This document shows, piece by piece, positions 7,869-16,320 of a stretch of DNA of 64,000 nucleotides. The position numbers were made by a program, and so were the translations under genes. The notes under the pieces are model-generated. The model was not told the origin of the DNA. It searched no databases and was given only the letters and a program-made list of their open reading frames with translations. Every line of letters begins with the position of its first letter. Within the stretch, counting starts at the first letter, position 1. Source of the stretch: Acidimicrobiaceae bacterium (GTDB lineage: Bacteria > Actinomycetota > Acidimicrobiia > Acidimicrobiales > Ilumatobacteraceae); the NCBI GenBank assembly GCA_020637235.1, contig JACJWG010000010.1, forward strand, positions 62,001-126,000, given 5' to 3'.

Positions 7869-9560
7869 TCACTCGACGCCGAACAGGTACGGGTACAGGG
7901 GTTGGCCGCCGGCGTGCACCTCGACGGTCACCTGTGGCAGCTGGTCGCCGAGCCAGGCCACGATCGCCTCGGTGTCGGCGGCGACGGCGTCGGTGCCCGT
8001 GACGACGGTGACGATCTCGCGGTCGGCCGTGACGAGCACACCGAGCAGGTCGGTGCTGGTGCTCACGGGGTCGGCTCCCACGGCGACGATGCCTTCGCCG
8101 CGCACCAGACCGATCCAGTCCCCCTCGCGGATCGGGCCGGCGGTGCTGCCCGTGCCGGCGGTGTCGCGCACGGCACGGGTGATCTCGCCCGTCGCGACCG
8201 ATGCGGCAGCGGCCGTCATCTCGTCGGCGTTGGCCACGGCGTCGGCCTCGGGGTCGTAGAGCACCAGCGCAGCGAGCGCCTCCGGCATCGACACGGTCGG
8301 GACGACGACCACCTGCTTCGACGTGAGGGCGTCGAGCTGCTCGGCGACGGGGATGATGTTCTTGTTGTTCGGCAGCACCACCACCTGATCGGCGTTCACC
8401 GCCTCCACCGCGGCGAGGAGCTCGGCGGTGCTCGGATTCAGCGTCTGCCCACCGCTGACCACGCCCTGCACCCCGAGGTTGCCGAACAGCTCCACCAGCC
8501 CATCACCGCTGGCCACCGCCACCACGGCACAGGTGACCGGCGGCAGCGAGATCGAGTGTCCGGTGAACGGCGGATGGCCGCCGTGCATCGCCGCCTCGCG
8601 GACCGCGTGCTCCTCCGCCACCTCGTCGAACAGATCGGTGACGCGGATGCCACGTGGACGGCCGTCGAGGTCGAGGGCCACCTCGATCGCGGCACCGACG
8701 TCGTCGGTGTGCACGTGGCAGTTCCAGAGGCCGTCGCCGCCGACCACCACGATCGAGTCGCCGATCTCGCCCCAGCTCCGCTTGAACGCGTCGATCCGGT
8801 CGTCGACGAGGTCGAGGAAGTACATCACCTCGTACCGCAGCTCGGACACGTCGGTGGCTCCGTCGGTGGCATGACGGTGCGCAGCGGCTTCGAGCTGCTC
8901 GGGTGACGGGCCCGGTCCCTCGTCCGGCTCGGGCAGCGGCTCGCCGTCCACCACGTGCAGGGCGGCGTCGAGCAGCAGCACGAACCCGGCCCCGCCGGCG
9001 TCCACCACGCCGGCGTCTTTCAGGACGGGCAGCTGATCGGGCGTGCGCGCCAGCGCGTCGCGTGCCGAGGTGCGAGCGGCGCGCAGCACGGCGGCGAGGG
9101 TGGCACCGTCGTCGGCCGATGCCGTCGCCCCCTCGGCCGCGGCGCGGACCACCGTCAAGATGGTGCCCTCGATCGGCTTCAGCACCGCCTGATAGGCAGC
9201 GGACGACGCGGCGCTCAACGCGTCGGCGACCTGCTGCCCCGTGGCCTCGCCCGCCCCTTTCAGCGTGGAGGCCAGCCCGCGCAGGATCTGGCTGAGGATC
9301 ACCCCGCTGTTGCCTCGGGCACCCATCAGCGAGCCGTGACTGATCGCGTCGCAGGTGGGCCCGATGTCGGCGCCGGGCACCTGGTCGAGCTCGGCCACGA
9401 CGGCGTCGAGGGTGCGCGCCATGTTGGTGCCGGTGTCGCCGTCGGGCACCGGGTACACGTTCAGCCGGTTGATGCCGGCCTGGTGCGCCTTCACCGTGTC
9501 GCGGAACGCGATCACGGTGCTGCGCAGTGCGTCGGCGGACAACAGCTCGAGGGTGGGCAT
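7869..9560 (-). CDS. DAK/FakA-like fatty acid kinase domain protein
   Basis: 563 residues. The N-terminal DAK2 domain has PVPDGDTGTNMARTL and GARGNSGVILSQILRG, the Mg-ATP binding elements of dihydroxyacetone-kinase-type proteins; the C-terminal half has the VVLPNNKNIIPVAEQ stretch of the FakA/YloV family. FakA with a FakB lipid-carrier phosphorylates exogenous fatty acids to acyl-phosphate, the product that PlsX also makes. No FakB (DegV) is in this window. The start at 9560 (MPTLELLSADALR) is chosen because the family begins there and longer readings upstream are arginine-rich non-coding. A TAGTCT hexamer is eight bases upstream. Divergent from rpmB, as in many bacteria. Confidence 0.9.
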   Translation of the reverse strand: MPTLELLSADALRSTVIAFRDTVKAHQAGINRLNVYPVPDGDTGTNMARTLDAVVAELDQVPGADIGPTCDAISHGSLMGARGNSGVILSQILRGLASTLKGAGEATGQQVADALSAASSAAYQAVLKPIEGTILTVVRAAAEGATASADDGATLAAVLRAARTSARDALARTPDQLPVLKDAGVVDAGGAGFVLLLDAALHVVDGEPLPEPDEGPGPSPEQLEAAAHRHATDGATDVSELRYEVMYFLDLVDDRIDAFKRSWGEIGDSIVVVGGDGLWNCHVHTDDVGAAIEVALDLDGRPRGIRVTDLFDEVAEEHAVREAAMHGGHPPFTGHSISLPPVTCAVVAVASGDGLVELFGNLGVQGVVSGGQTLNPSTAELLAAVEAVNADQVVVLPNNKNIIPVAEQLDALTSKQVVVVPTVSMPEALAALVLYDPEADAVANADEMTAAAASVATGEITRAVRDTAGTGSTAGPIREGDWIGLVRGEGIVAVGADPVSTSTDLLGVLVTADREIVTVVTGTDAVAADTEAIVAWLGDQLPQVTVEVHAGGQPLYPYLFGVE

Positions 9561-9686
9561 CGGGCCACAGACTACGGGCGCCACGACCACTCGGGCCCGT
9601 CCGCTCGCGCCGTCGCGGATGCCCCCATCGTCCGAAACGATCGCGAGCCGTGTCGCATCGCTTGGGGAACCCGGGAATCGCGCTGA

Positions 9687-9692
9687 TATCGT
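9687..9692 (+). promoter_or_regulatory. Possible -10 TATCGT of the rpmB operon
   Basis: TATCGT, identical to the hexamer before the UvrD2 gene, with TTGGGG 19 bases upstream as a loose -35. It would give a 5' leader of about 70 bases. Rest of 9561-9772 shows no gene. Confidence 0.35.
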
Positions 9693-9772
9693 GGAGCAGC
9701 CCTCATGACGGCAGGGACAGCGCGCGTGCGCGACCATCCGACCGTCGCCAGGTTCGATCGAAAGAAGGCGTC

Positions 9773-9964
9773 ATGGCAGCAGTGTGTGAAGTGTGCGGGA
9801 AGGGCCCGAGCTGGGGCATGTCCGTGTCGCACTCGCATCGGCGTACGAAGCGTCGGTGGAGCCCGAACATCCAGCGTGTCCGGGCCATGGTGGGCGGCAC
9901 CCCCAAGCGGCTGCACGTCTGCACCGGCTGCATCAAGAGCGGCAAAGTCGTCAAGGTCGGCTGA
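9773..9964 (+). CDS. rpmB: 50S ribosomal protein L28, zinc-binding form
   Basis: 63 residues starting MAAVCEVCGKGPSWG and ending in CTGCIKSGKVVKVG. Both cysteine pairs (CEVCG, CTGC) are present, so this is the C+ L28. A GAAAGAAGG ribosome site lies 4-12 bases before the ATG. It is divergent from the FakA-like gene and followed after 4 bases by the small cold-shock-like gene, with which it should be cotranscribed. Confidence 0.97.
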   Translation: MAAVCEVCGKGPSWGMSVSHSHRRTKRRWSPNIQRVRAMVGGTPKRLHVCTGCIKSGKVVKVG

Positions 9965-9968
9965 GGCC

Positions 9969-10190
9969 GTGCAAGGCGTCATCAAGTCGTACGACCCCAC
10001 CACCGGGGACGGCGTGGTGGTGCGGGACACCGATCTGAGTGAATACGACCTCGCGGCCGGTGCGCTCGAGGGGTCGGTGTTCCGGATGCTCCGGCAAGGA
10101 CAACGCGTCGTGTTCGACCTCGACGATCACGGGCAGGCCTCAGGCCTGCGACTCGGCTCCGAAGCCGACATGGGAACGCCCGGCCAGTAG
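9969..10190 (+). CDS. Small cold-shock-domain-like protein, 73 residues
   Basis: Starts at GTG only four bases after rpmB. The opening VQGVIKSYDPTTGDGVVVRD copies the beta1-beta2 pattern of cold-shock OB folds (GxIKxYDxxxGxGxI), and QGQRVVFDLDDHGQASGLRLG matches the G-x-x-V-x-F-x-x strand. The aromatic RNP1/RNP2 residues of CspA (FGFI, VFVH) are not conserved, so nucleic-acid binding by the standard surface is doubtful. It may be a ribosome- or RNA-linked helper, given the rpmB operon; that is inference. Its TAG is inside the stem of the operon's terminator. Confidence 0.75.
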   Translation: MQGVIKSYDPTTGDGVVVRDTDLSEYDLAAGALEGSVFRMLRQGQRVVFDLDDHGQASGLRLGSEADMGTPGQ

Positions 10191-10204
10191 GCCGGGCGTT
10201 TGTT
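10175..10204 (+). terminator. Terminator of the rpmB operon
   Basis: A perfect 11-base stem, AACGCCCGGCC / GGCCGGGCGTT, with a four-base loop AGTA, followed by TGTTC. The loop and the right arm contain the stop codon of the cold-shock-like gene. Confidence 0.85.
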
Positions 10205-10378
10205 CATTCCACGCACAAACAGGTCTTCGGACCGTTCCGCCCCACACCTCGGGATCGCACACTGATCCCGGACATCCGCCCCGATCTCAGCAGAACCCAG
10301 ACCCAGCCAGACCCACAGCCATCCGACGACCGCTGGCCACCCGACGACGTGTGACGGCGACAAAGGAGTTCCCCCGAC
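10205..10378 (+). promoter_or_regulatory. 5' region of pckG with a small hairpin
   Basis: 174 bases without a gene. A CGGGATC / GATCCCG hairpin with a seven-base loop spans 10250-10270, and an AAAGGAG ribosome site precedes the pckG ATG. Sequence between is C-rich with repeated CAGACCCA. No known riboswitch was recognised. Confidence 0.4.
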
Positions 10379-12175
10379 ATGAGTGCAACGACCACCAACA
10401 CCCGGCTCCAGCAGTGGGTCGACGAGTGGGCGAAGGTCCTGCAGCCCGACCGGATCCACTGGTGCGACGGCAGCGCCGACGAGTACGACCGGCTCTGCCA
10501 GGAACTCGTCGACAGCGGCACGTTCACCAAGCTCGACGAGGCCAAGCGCCCGAACAGCTACTGGGCCCACTCCGATCCGGGTGACGTCGCTCGTGTCGAG
10601 GACCGCACGTTCATCTGCAGCACGAACGAGGCCGACGCCGGCCCGAACAACAACTGGCGCGACCCGGCCGAGATGCGCGCCGAGATGATGTCGCTGTACA
10701 CCGGCGCGATGAAGGGCCGCACGATGTACGTGATCCCGTTCTCGATGGGTCCGCTCGGCTCGCCGATCGCGCACATCGGCGTGCAGCTGAGCGACTCGGC
10801 GTACGTGGCGGTGAACATGCGGATCATGACCCGCATGGGCCAGGGCGCGCTCGACGTGCTCGGCGACGGGCAGTGGGTGCCGTGCGTGCACTCGGTCGGC
10901 GCACCGCTCGAGCCCGGCCAGGCCGACGTCGCGTGGCCGTGCAACCCGGACAACAAGTACATCGTCCACTTCCCCGAGACCCGCGAGATCATGAGCTTCG
11001 GCTCGGGCTACGGCGGCAACGCCCTGCTCGGCAAGAAGTGTTTCGCACTGCGCATCGCCTCGGTGATGGCCCGCGACGACGGCTGGCTCGCCGAGCACAT
11101 GCTCATCCTGAAGCTCACCAACCCCCAGGGCGAACACAAGTACATCGCCGCGGCGTTCCCGTCGGCGTGCGGCAAGACCAACCTCGCGATGCTCGTGCCC
11201 ACCATCCCGGGCTGGACGGCCGAGACCATCGGCGACGACATCTGCTGGATGAAGTTCGGCCCCGACGGCCAGTTGTACGCGATCAACCCCGAAGCTGGCT
11301 TCTTCGGCGTCGCGCCGGGCACCGGCTACGACACCAACGCCAACGCGATGGACACCCTGTGGGGCAACTCGATCTACACCAACACCGCGCTCACGTCCGA
11401 CGGCGACGTGTGGTGGGAGGGCATGTCCGACACCCCGCCGGCACGAGCCACCGACTGGCGTGGCAACCCCTGGACGCCCGAGGTCGACACCCCGGCCGCG
11501 CATCCCAACGCCCGCTTCACCGCACCGGCGTCGCAGTGCCCGTCGATCGGTGCCGAGTGGGAGGATCCCGCCGGCGTGCCGATCTCGGCCATCTTGTTCG
11601 GCGGCCGCCGCCGCACGACGGTGCCGCTGGTCACCCAGGCCACCGACTGGGAGCACGGCGTGTTCCTCGGCTCGATCATGGCCAGCGAGACCACGGCGGC
11701 CCAGCAGGGTGCGGTGGGCAACCTGCGCTTCGACCCGATGGCGATGCTGCCGTTCTGCGGCTACAACATGGCCGACTACTTCAACCACTGGCTGTCGATC
11801 GCCAAGCACGACGGTGTCGACAAGCTGCCGAAGATCTTCTTCGTCAACTGGTTCCGGCGTGACGAGGACGGGCGCTTCCTGTGGCCCGGCTACGGCGAGA
11901 ACAGCCGCGTGCTGAAGTGGGTGTTCGAGCGGGTGGCCGGCCAGGCCGGCGCGGTCGAGACGCCGATCGGCCTGCTGCCGACGCCGGACGCCCTCGACAC
12001 CACCGGCCTCGACGTGAGCGAGGACGACCTGGCCACGTTGCTCTCGGTCGACACCGAGGGGTGGACCGCGGCGATCCCGCAGATCCGGGCGCACTACGCC
12101 CAGTTCGGCGATCGTCTCCCGGCCCGGCTGAGCCTGGCGCTCGACGAGTTGGAGAGCAAGCTCACCACCGCCTGA
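10379..12175 (+). CDS. pckG: Phosphoenolpyruvate carboxykinase (GTP)
   Basis: 598 residues, the usual size of GTP-type PEPCK. It converts oxaloacetate and GTP to PEP, CO2 and GDP in gluconeogenesis, or runs anaplerotically. FPSACGKTNLAML is the P-loop with the reactive cysteine; GDDICWMKFGPDG and NPEAGFFGVAPGT hold metal and nucleotide residues; FGGRRRTTVPLV is the family block. The start follows AAAGGAG. It stands alone, between two terminators. Confidence 0.97.
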   Translation: MSATTTNTRLQQWVDEWAKVLQPDRIHWCDGSADEYDRLCQELVDSGTFTKLDEAKRPNSYWAHSDPGDVARVEDRTFICSTNEADAGPNNNWRDPAEMRAEMMSLYTGAMKGRTMYVIPFSMGPLGSPIAHIGVQLSDSAYVAVNMRIMTRMGQGALDVLGDGQWVPCVHSVGAPLEPGQADVAWPCNPDNKYIVHFPETREIMSFGSGYGGNALLGKKCFALRIASVMARDDGWLAEHMLILKLTNPQGEHKYIAAAFPSACGKTNLAMLVPTIPGWTAETIGDDICWMKFGPDGQLYAINPEAGFFGVAPGTGYDTNANAMDTLWGNSIYTNTALTSDGDVWWEGMSDTPPARATDWRGNPWTPEVDTPAAHPNARFTAPASQCPSIGAEWEDPAGVPISAILFGGRRRTTVPLVTQATDWEHGVFLGSIMASETTAAQQGAVGNLRFDPMAMLPFCGYNMADYFNHWLSIAKHDGVDKLPKIFFVNWFRRDEDGRFLWPGYGENSRVLKWVFERVAGQAGAVETPIGLLPTPDALDTTGLDVSEDDLATLLSVDTEGWTAAIPQIRAHYAQFGDRLPARLSLALDELESKLTTA

Positions 12176-12207
12176 GCGGCGTCCCACCGCCGCACGCACT
12201 CCTGATC

Positions 12208-12232
12208 GACGGGGCCCTTTCGGGGCCCCGTC
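12208..12232 (+). terminator. Terminator after pckG
   Basis: Perfect 10-base stem GACGGGGCCC / GGGCCCCGTC with loop TTTCG. No T-run follows, as is common for actinobacterial terminators. Confidence 0.75.
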
Positions 12233-12278
12233 GTCGCGTCCGGGCAGGGCACGGGTCGACGCCGTCGTCACCACACGG

Positions 12279-12284
12279 CAGGCT
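12279..12284 (+). promoter_or_regulatory. -10-like CAGGCT, leaderless start of the PIG-L gene
   Basis: CAGGCT, six bases, then the ATG at 12291. Confidence 0.4.
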
Positions 12285-12290
12285 GGTGCG

Positions 12291-13007
12291 ATGACCGACA
12301 CCACACCGCTGCCGGCGCTGGCCGAGGACTGGACGACGGCGCTCGCGATCGTCGCCCACCCCGACGACATGGAGTACGGCGCAGCGAGCGCCGTCGCCCG
12401 CTGGACCCGACAGGGCAAACGCATCACCTACCTGCTCGTCACTCGCGGCGAGGCCGGCATCGCCACGATGCCTCCGGCCGAGGTGGGCCCGCTCCGGGTG
12501 GCCGAACAGGTGGCGGGCTGCGCGGTCGTCGGCGTCGACGACGTGCGGTTCCTCGACCATCCGGACGGGCTCGTGGAACCCGGGCTGCGGCTGCGTCGCG
12601 ACCTCGCCGCCGCGATCCGCGACGTCCGACCCGACGTGGTGTTGACGATCAACCACCGCGACAGCTGGGGTGGTCCGAGCTGGAACCACGTCGATCACCG
12701 CGTCGTCGGGACGGCAGTGCTCGACGCCGTGCGCGACGCCGCGAACCCGTGGGTGTTCGACGACGCCGGGCCCGCGTGGGACGGTGTGCGGTTCGTCGCC
12801 GTGAACGGCTCGCCACAGCCCACCCACCACGTCGACGTCACCGACACCATCCACCTCGGCGTGGAGTCGCTGCGCTGTCATCGCGTGTACCTCGAGCACC
12901 TCGGCGGCGACATGGCGGATCCCGACACGTTCTTGCGTGCCGGCGCCGCCGAGGCAGGCCGCGGTGTCGGCGTCGAGTACGCCACCGTGTACGAGGTGGT
13001 GGGTTGA
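12291..13007 (+). CDS. PIG-L/LmbE-family N-deacetylase
   Basis: 238 residues of the zinc-dependent PIG-L family, whose members remove acetyl or acyl groups from amino sugars (MshB, Mca and relatives). The metal site is AHPDDMEYG (about residues 22-30) plus the distal HVDH in WNHVDHRVVG. A LLVTRGEAGI segment matches the family. The substrate is not deducible. It sits alone between pckG and the K+ transporter genes. It is a different subfamily from the PIG-L gene at 16901, whose first motif is HPDDE. Confidence 0.88.
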   Translation: MTDTTPLPALAEDWTTALAIVAHPDDMEYGAASAVARWTRQGKRITYLLVTRGEAGIATMPPAEVGPLRVAEQVAGCAVVGVDDVRFLDHPDGLVEPGLRLRRDLAAAIRDVRPDVVLTINHRDSWGGPSWNHVDHRVVGTAVLDAVRDAANPWVFDDAGPAWDGVRFVAVNGSPQPTHHVDVTDTIHLGVESLRCHRVYLEHLGGDMADPDTFLRAGAAEAGRGVGVEYATVYEVVG

Positions 13008-13015
13008 ACCTCGCC

Positions 13016-13021
13016 TAGGTT
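13016..13021 (+). promoter_or_regulatory. -10 hexamer TAGGTT, leaderless start of the K+ transporter operon
   Basis: TAGGTT, six bases, then the ATG at 13028. A good TANNNT match. Confidence 0.6.
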
Positions 13022-13027
13022 GGACGC

Positions 13028-14398
13028 ATGGCGGCACCGCGTCACGGTTCGACGAGCTGGCTCGTCGCCAATCCCGCACGAGCCGTCGCCCTCATCTTCG
13101 CCGGCGCGATCGCGCTCGGCACCACGTTGTTGAAGCTGCCTGTCTCGAGCGCACATCGATCGCCCTCGTGGATCGATGCGCTGTTCACCGCCACCTCCGC
13201 CGTGTGTGTCACGGGCCTCACCGTGGTGGACACGGGTGGCCACTGGAGCGCCTTCGGCGAGGTGGTCGTGCTCTCGCTCATCCAGATCGGCGGCCTCGGC
13301 ATCATGACCATGGCATCGGTGGTCGTGCTCGCCCTGAACCGGCGGCTCGGCCTCGGGGCACGTCACCTGGCGTTCGCGGAGCGCAGCGCGGGCAGCAGCG
13401 GCGAGGTGCGACCGCTGCTGGTGGCCGTCATCCGCTTCACGCTCGTGTTCGAGGCCGTCGGCGCCGCACTGTTGTTCGTGGGATTCCGTCACGCTCACGA
13501 GCGCGGAGTGGCGACCGACGCGTGGCATGCGGTGTTCCACTCGGTGAGCGCGTTCAACAACGCCGGCTTCGGTCTCCGGCCCGACAGCCTGGTCGCGTAC
13601 GTCGACCACTGGTGGATCAACCTCGTGATCTCGACACTGGTGATCGGTGGCGGCCTCGGCTTCCCGGTCCTGCTCGAACTGTGGGCGCGGCGGCCCCGGC
13701 GGGGCGGTCGCAACGAACGCCGAGCGCTCACCCTGCACACCCGGCTCACGCTCGTCACCGTCGGCGGGCTGCTCGCCGTGGGCACCGTGGCGCTGCTCGC
13801 GGCCGAGTGGTCGAACCACGCGACCGTCGGGCAGTCGTCGGTGCCCGAGCGCGTCTTGGCGATGTTCTTCCAGTCGGTCCAGGCACGCACCGCCGGGTTC
13901 AACTCGGTCGACATCGGACAGATGAACACGGTGAGCTGGATGCTGCTCTCGGTGCTGATGTTCATCGGCGGCGGGAGTGCCAGCACCGCGGGCGGCATCA
14001 AGGTGACCACGTTCGCGCTCGTCGCGATGATGATCTGGTCGGAGATCCGAGGCGACGACGACGTCACCCTGTTCGGGCGACGAGTGCCCGAACGCACCCA
14101 ACGGCGCGCCGTCGCCATCGCGGCGATCTCGATGGGCGCCGTCGTGGTCTGTGGCATGGCCCTGGTGTGGCTGTCGTCCACCACGCTCGACCGAGCGCTG
14201 TTCGAGGTGACCTCGGCGTTCGGCACCGCCGGCCTCAGTACCGGCATCACCGCCGGACTGCCCGACGCTGCCCTGGCGATCCTGATCGGCCTGATGTACC
14301 TCGGCCGGCTCGGACCGCTCACGTTGGGCGCCGCACTGGTGATGCGCGAACGTCGACGTCGCTACCGCTACCCGGAGGAGCAACCGATCCTTGGCTGA
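13028..14398 (+). CDS. KtrB/TrkH-type potassium transporter, membrane subunit
   Basis: 456 residues with about eight to ten membrane helices and the four pore loops of the superfamily of K+ transporters: SAVCVTGLT, SAFNNAGFG, QARTAGFNSVD and SAFGTAGLS, each with the selectivity glycine. It imports K+ (often Na+-coupled in Ktr systems). The size and the TSAVCVTGLTVVDTGGHWS region are closer to KtrB than to the longer TrkH. The NAD-binding regulatory subunit follows with an 8-base overlap. Confidence 0.93.
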   Translation: MAAPRHGSTSWLVANPARAVALIFAGAIALGTTLLKLPVSSAHRSPSWIDALFTATSAVCVTGLTVVDTGGHWSAFGEVVVLSLIQIGGLGIMTMASVVVLALNRRLGLGARHLAFAERSAGSSGEVRPLLVAVIRFTLVFEAVGAALLFVGFRHAHERGVATDAWHAVFHSVSAFNNAGFGLRPDSLVAYVDHWWINLVISTLVIGGGLGFPVLLELWARRPRRGGRNERRALTLHTRLTLVTVGGLLAVGTVALLAAEWSNHATVGQSSVPERVLAMFFQSVQARTAGFNSVDIGQMNTVSWMLLSVLMFIGGGSASTAGGIKVTTFALVAMMIWSEIRGDDDVTLFGRRVPERTQRRAVAIAAISMGAVVVCGMALVWLSSTTLDRALFEVTSAFGTAGLSTGITAGLPDAALAILIGLMYLGRLGPLTLGAALVMRERRRRYRYPEEQPILG

Positions 14399-15059
14399 CA
14401 CCACATCACACAGCGACTCGGTCCTGATCGTCGGACTCGGACGCTTCGGCGGATCGCTGGCACGCACCCTCGTCGCGTTGGGCACCGAGGTGCTCGCACT
14501 CGACACGAGCGAGCGACTCGTCCAACAGCACGCCGGTGAACTGCCGCACGTCGCCGTCGCCGACGCCACCGATCCGCATGCCCTTCGCCAACTCGGCGTG
14601 CACGAGTTCGGGACCGCGATCGTCGCCATCGGCGCCGGCGTCGAGCCGAGCGTGCTCGCGACGGCCGCGCTCGTCGACCTCGGCATCCCGAAGGTCTGGG
14701 CCAAGGCGGTGAGCGATCAGCACGCCCGCATCCTCGAACGAGTGGGCGCCCATCGGGTGTTCCGACCGGAAGCCGAGATGGGTGAGCGAGTGGCGCATCT
14801 CGTGTCGGGCACGATGCTCGAGTACCTGGAGCTCGACGAGACCTTCGTGCTCGCCGAGACCACCGCGCCCGCGTCGATGATCGGTCGCACCCTCGGCGAC
14901 GTGGGGTTGCGGGCCCGTTACCGCGTCACGGTGGTGTGCGTGCAGCATCCGGGCAGCACCTACACCTACGCCGAGGCGAGCACCCGCGTGGAGGCCGGTG
15001 ATCTGTTGGTGATCGCCGGCACCCCGGACGACGTCGAGCAGGTGGTTCGCCTGCGCTGA
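14391..15059 (+). CDS. KtrA/TrkA-type regulatory subunit of K+ uptake
   Basis: 222 residues. An RCK N domain with Rossmann motif VGLGRFGGSLARTL (about residues 12-25), then a TrkA_C domain (about 135-222). It binds NAD(H) or ATP/ADP and gates the transporter encoded just before. The start is TTG at 14391, overlapping the ktrB-like gene by 8 bases, with GGAGGAG at 14374-14380 as a strong ribosome site inside that gene. Confidence 0.93.
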   Translation: MADTTSHSDSVLIVGLGRFGGSLARTLVALGTEVLALDTSERLVQQHAGELPHVAVADATDPHALRQLGVHEFGTAIVAIGAGVEPSVLATAALVDLGIPKVWAKAVSDQHARILERVGAHRVFRPEAEMGERVAHLVSGTMLEYLELDETFVLAETTAPASMIGRTLGDVGLRARYRVTVVCVQHPGSTYTYAEASTRVEAGDLLVIAGTPDDVEQVVRLR

Positions 15060-15077
15060 TCGCTCGTCGTGCGCCGA

Positions 15078-15446
15078 TCAGCTCATGAACAGGCTGCGCA
15101 GCGCGAGGCCCATGAGGAACAGCCCGCCGCCGCCGTAGATGAGGTAGCGGCGGGCCTTCAGCTGCACCCCGTAGCTGTAGATGATGCCGATCGCGACGAT
15201 GCCGCTGAACTCGTACAGCATGTGCAGCTCGGGGAACTCCCAGTCGAAGTTCGCCACCAGGATCGACGCCATGATCACGTCGGCGGTGACCACCAGGTAC
15301 GCGATCACGGTGACGATCCAGAGCGCGCGGTGCCGGAGCTGCGTCACCCGGTGGGCGGCGCCGGCCCACACGCCCGCGAATGCGCAGACGCCCACCTGGA
15401 CCCACAGGCCGGTGCGGTAGAGGTCGTAGAGCTGCTGGGCGTCCAT
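15078..15446 (-). CDS. Four-helix integral membrane protein, unknown function
   Basis: 122 residues, MDAQQLYDLYRTGLW start, with four hydrophobic segments at about residues 14-30, 43-63, 75-93 and 103-120. A W-E-F-P-E-L-H sequence lies in the second loop. No family was recognised. It is the last gene of a minus-strand group, 16 bases after the lipoprotein gene and convergent with the KtrA-like gene (18 bases apart). Codon use is like its neighbours. Confidence 0.75.
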   Translation of the reverse strand: MDAQQLYDLYRTGLWVQVGVCAFAGVWAGAAHRVTQLRHRALWIVTVIAYLVVTADVIMASILVANFDWEFPELHMLYEFSGIVAIGIIYSYGVQLKARRYLIYGGGGLFLMGLALRSLFMS

Positions 15447-15462
15447 CGTCGTGCTCGGTGGC

Positions 15463-16287
15463 TCAGGCGTCGCAGCGCGGGCCGGCCATCACCATCGTGA
15501 TCCGTCGATCGTCGGCGAAGTCGGTGGCGTCGGCCTCGATCGTGCCGTTGATGCCGTCGTCGAGCAGGAACGACGGGCCGCGTACCTCGTCGACCCAGAG
15601 CACGACGTCGGGATGCGTGAAGCGCAGCTCGCCGACGGTGTTGCCCACACCGAGGCGTTCGGAGGTGACGAGGCCGGCCGGGGCCGCGGGCAGGGCATCG
15701 GTGGGGCCGATCACGTACGACATCAGGTGTCGGCGACCCGAACGGGCGGGTGACTCGTCGCTGAACACCAGACGGAGGTCGTCCCAGCGCACGACGCGGA
15801 TCTCGTCACCGGGGCACTCGGGGAACGCCGTGGTCTCGTCGACCCAGTCGCTGTCCTCGGTGGGCCGACCGAGGATCGCGGCGACGTACGAGATCACCTG
15901 TTCGGGGTCGGCACCGAAGCGAGCGGTGCCGAGCCCGTCGGGGCGCAGCGTGAGTGAGGACAGCACCGCCACGGTGGTGGACGGCGCCGTCGTCGGCGCC
16001 ATCGAGGTGGACGGCGCGGTGCTGGGTGCAGGCGTCGGTGCCGGCGTGGCCGGCGGCACGGCGGTGGTGGGCAGGCCGGCGGGCGTGGTGGTCGCCGGAG
16101 GCGGCGCCACCGTGGGCGCCACGGTGGGCGACGCCGTCGCGGGCACGGTGGTGAGCAGTGGCGCGATCGTGGCGTCGCTCGTCGACTCGGCACCGCACGC
16201 AGCGAGCAGCACGACGGCAGCGGTGACGGGCCACGCCGCGAGCCGGCGGGTGTTGTTCGGTCGCTCTCGGCGGGCGATCGGGCGCAC
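15463..16287 (-). CDS. Secreted lipoprotein with a Pro/Thr-rich linker
   Basis: 274 residues starting at GTG. A twin-arginine-free but basic N-terminus (RPIARRERPNNTRR), hydrophobic WPVTAAVVLLAAC and a lipobox LAAC at about residues 29-32 mark a lipoprotein signal peptide. Residues 45-105 are a Pro/Ala/Thr-rich linker, then a compact domain of about 165 residues containing LGTARFGADPEQVISYVAAILGRP, which resembles the domain of many actinobacterial lipoproteins that read as LRPDGLG-x-x-FG. Function unknown. A GAGACT hexamer lies at leaderless distance. Confidence 0.8.
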   Translation of the reverse strand: MRPIARRERPNNTRRLAAWPVTAAVVLLAACGAESTSDATIAPLLTTVPATASPTVAPTVAPPPATTTPAGLPTTAVPPATPAPTPAPSTAPSTSMAPTTAPSTTVAVLSSLTLRPDGLGTARFGADPEQVISYVAAILGRPTEDSDWVDETTAFPECPGDEIRVVRWDDLRLVFSDESPARSGRRHLMSYVIGPTDALPAAPAGLVTSERLGVGNTVGELRFTHPDVVLWVDEVRGPSFLLDDGINGTIEADATDFADDRRITMVMAGPRCDA

Positions 16288-16293
16288 CCCGGC

Positions 16294-16299
16294 AGTCTC
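16294..16299 (-). promoter_or_regulatory. -10-like GAGACT, leaderless start of the lipoprotein gene
   Basis: On the minus strand GAGACT is followed by six bases and GTG at 16287. Confidence 0.4.
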
Positions 16300-16320
16300 G
16301 CAGCAGATCGGTCGAGTTGC

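Noticed and set aside
5934..8906. 990-residue plus-strand frame
   Set aside because: Antisense to recG and the FakA-like gene; repetitive HLVEQ/HHRV composition.
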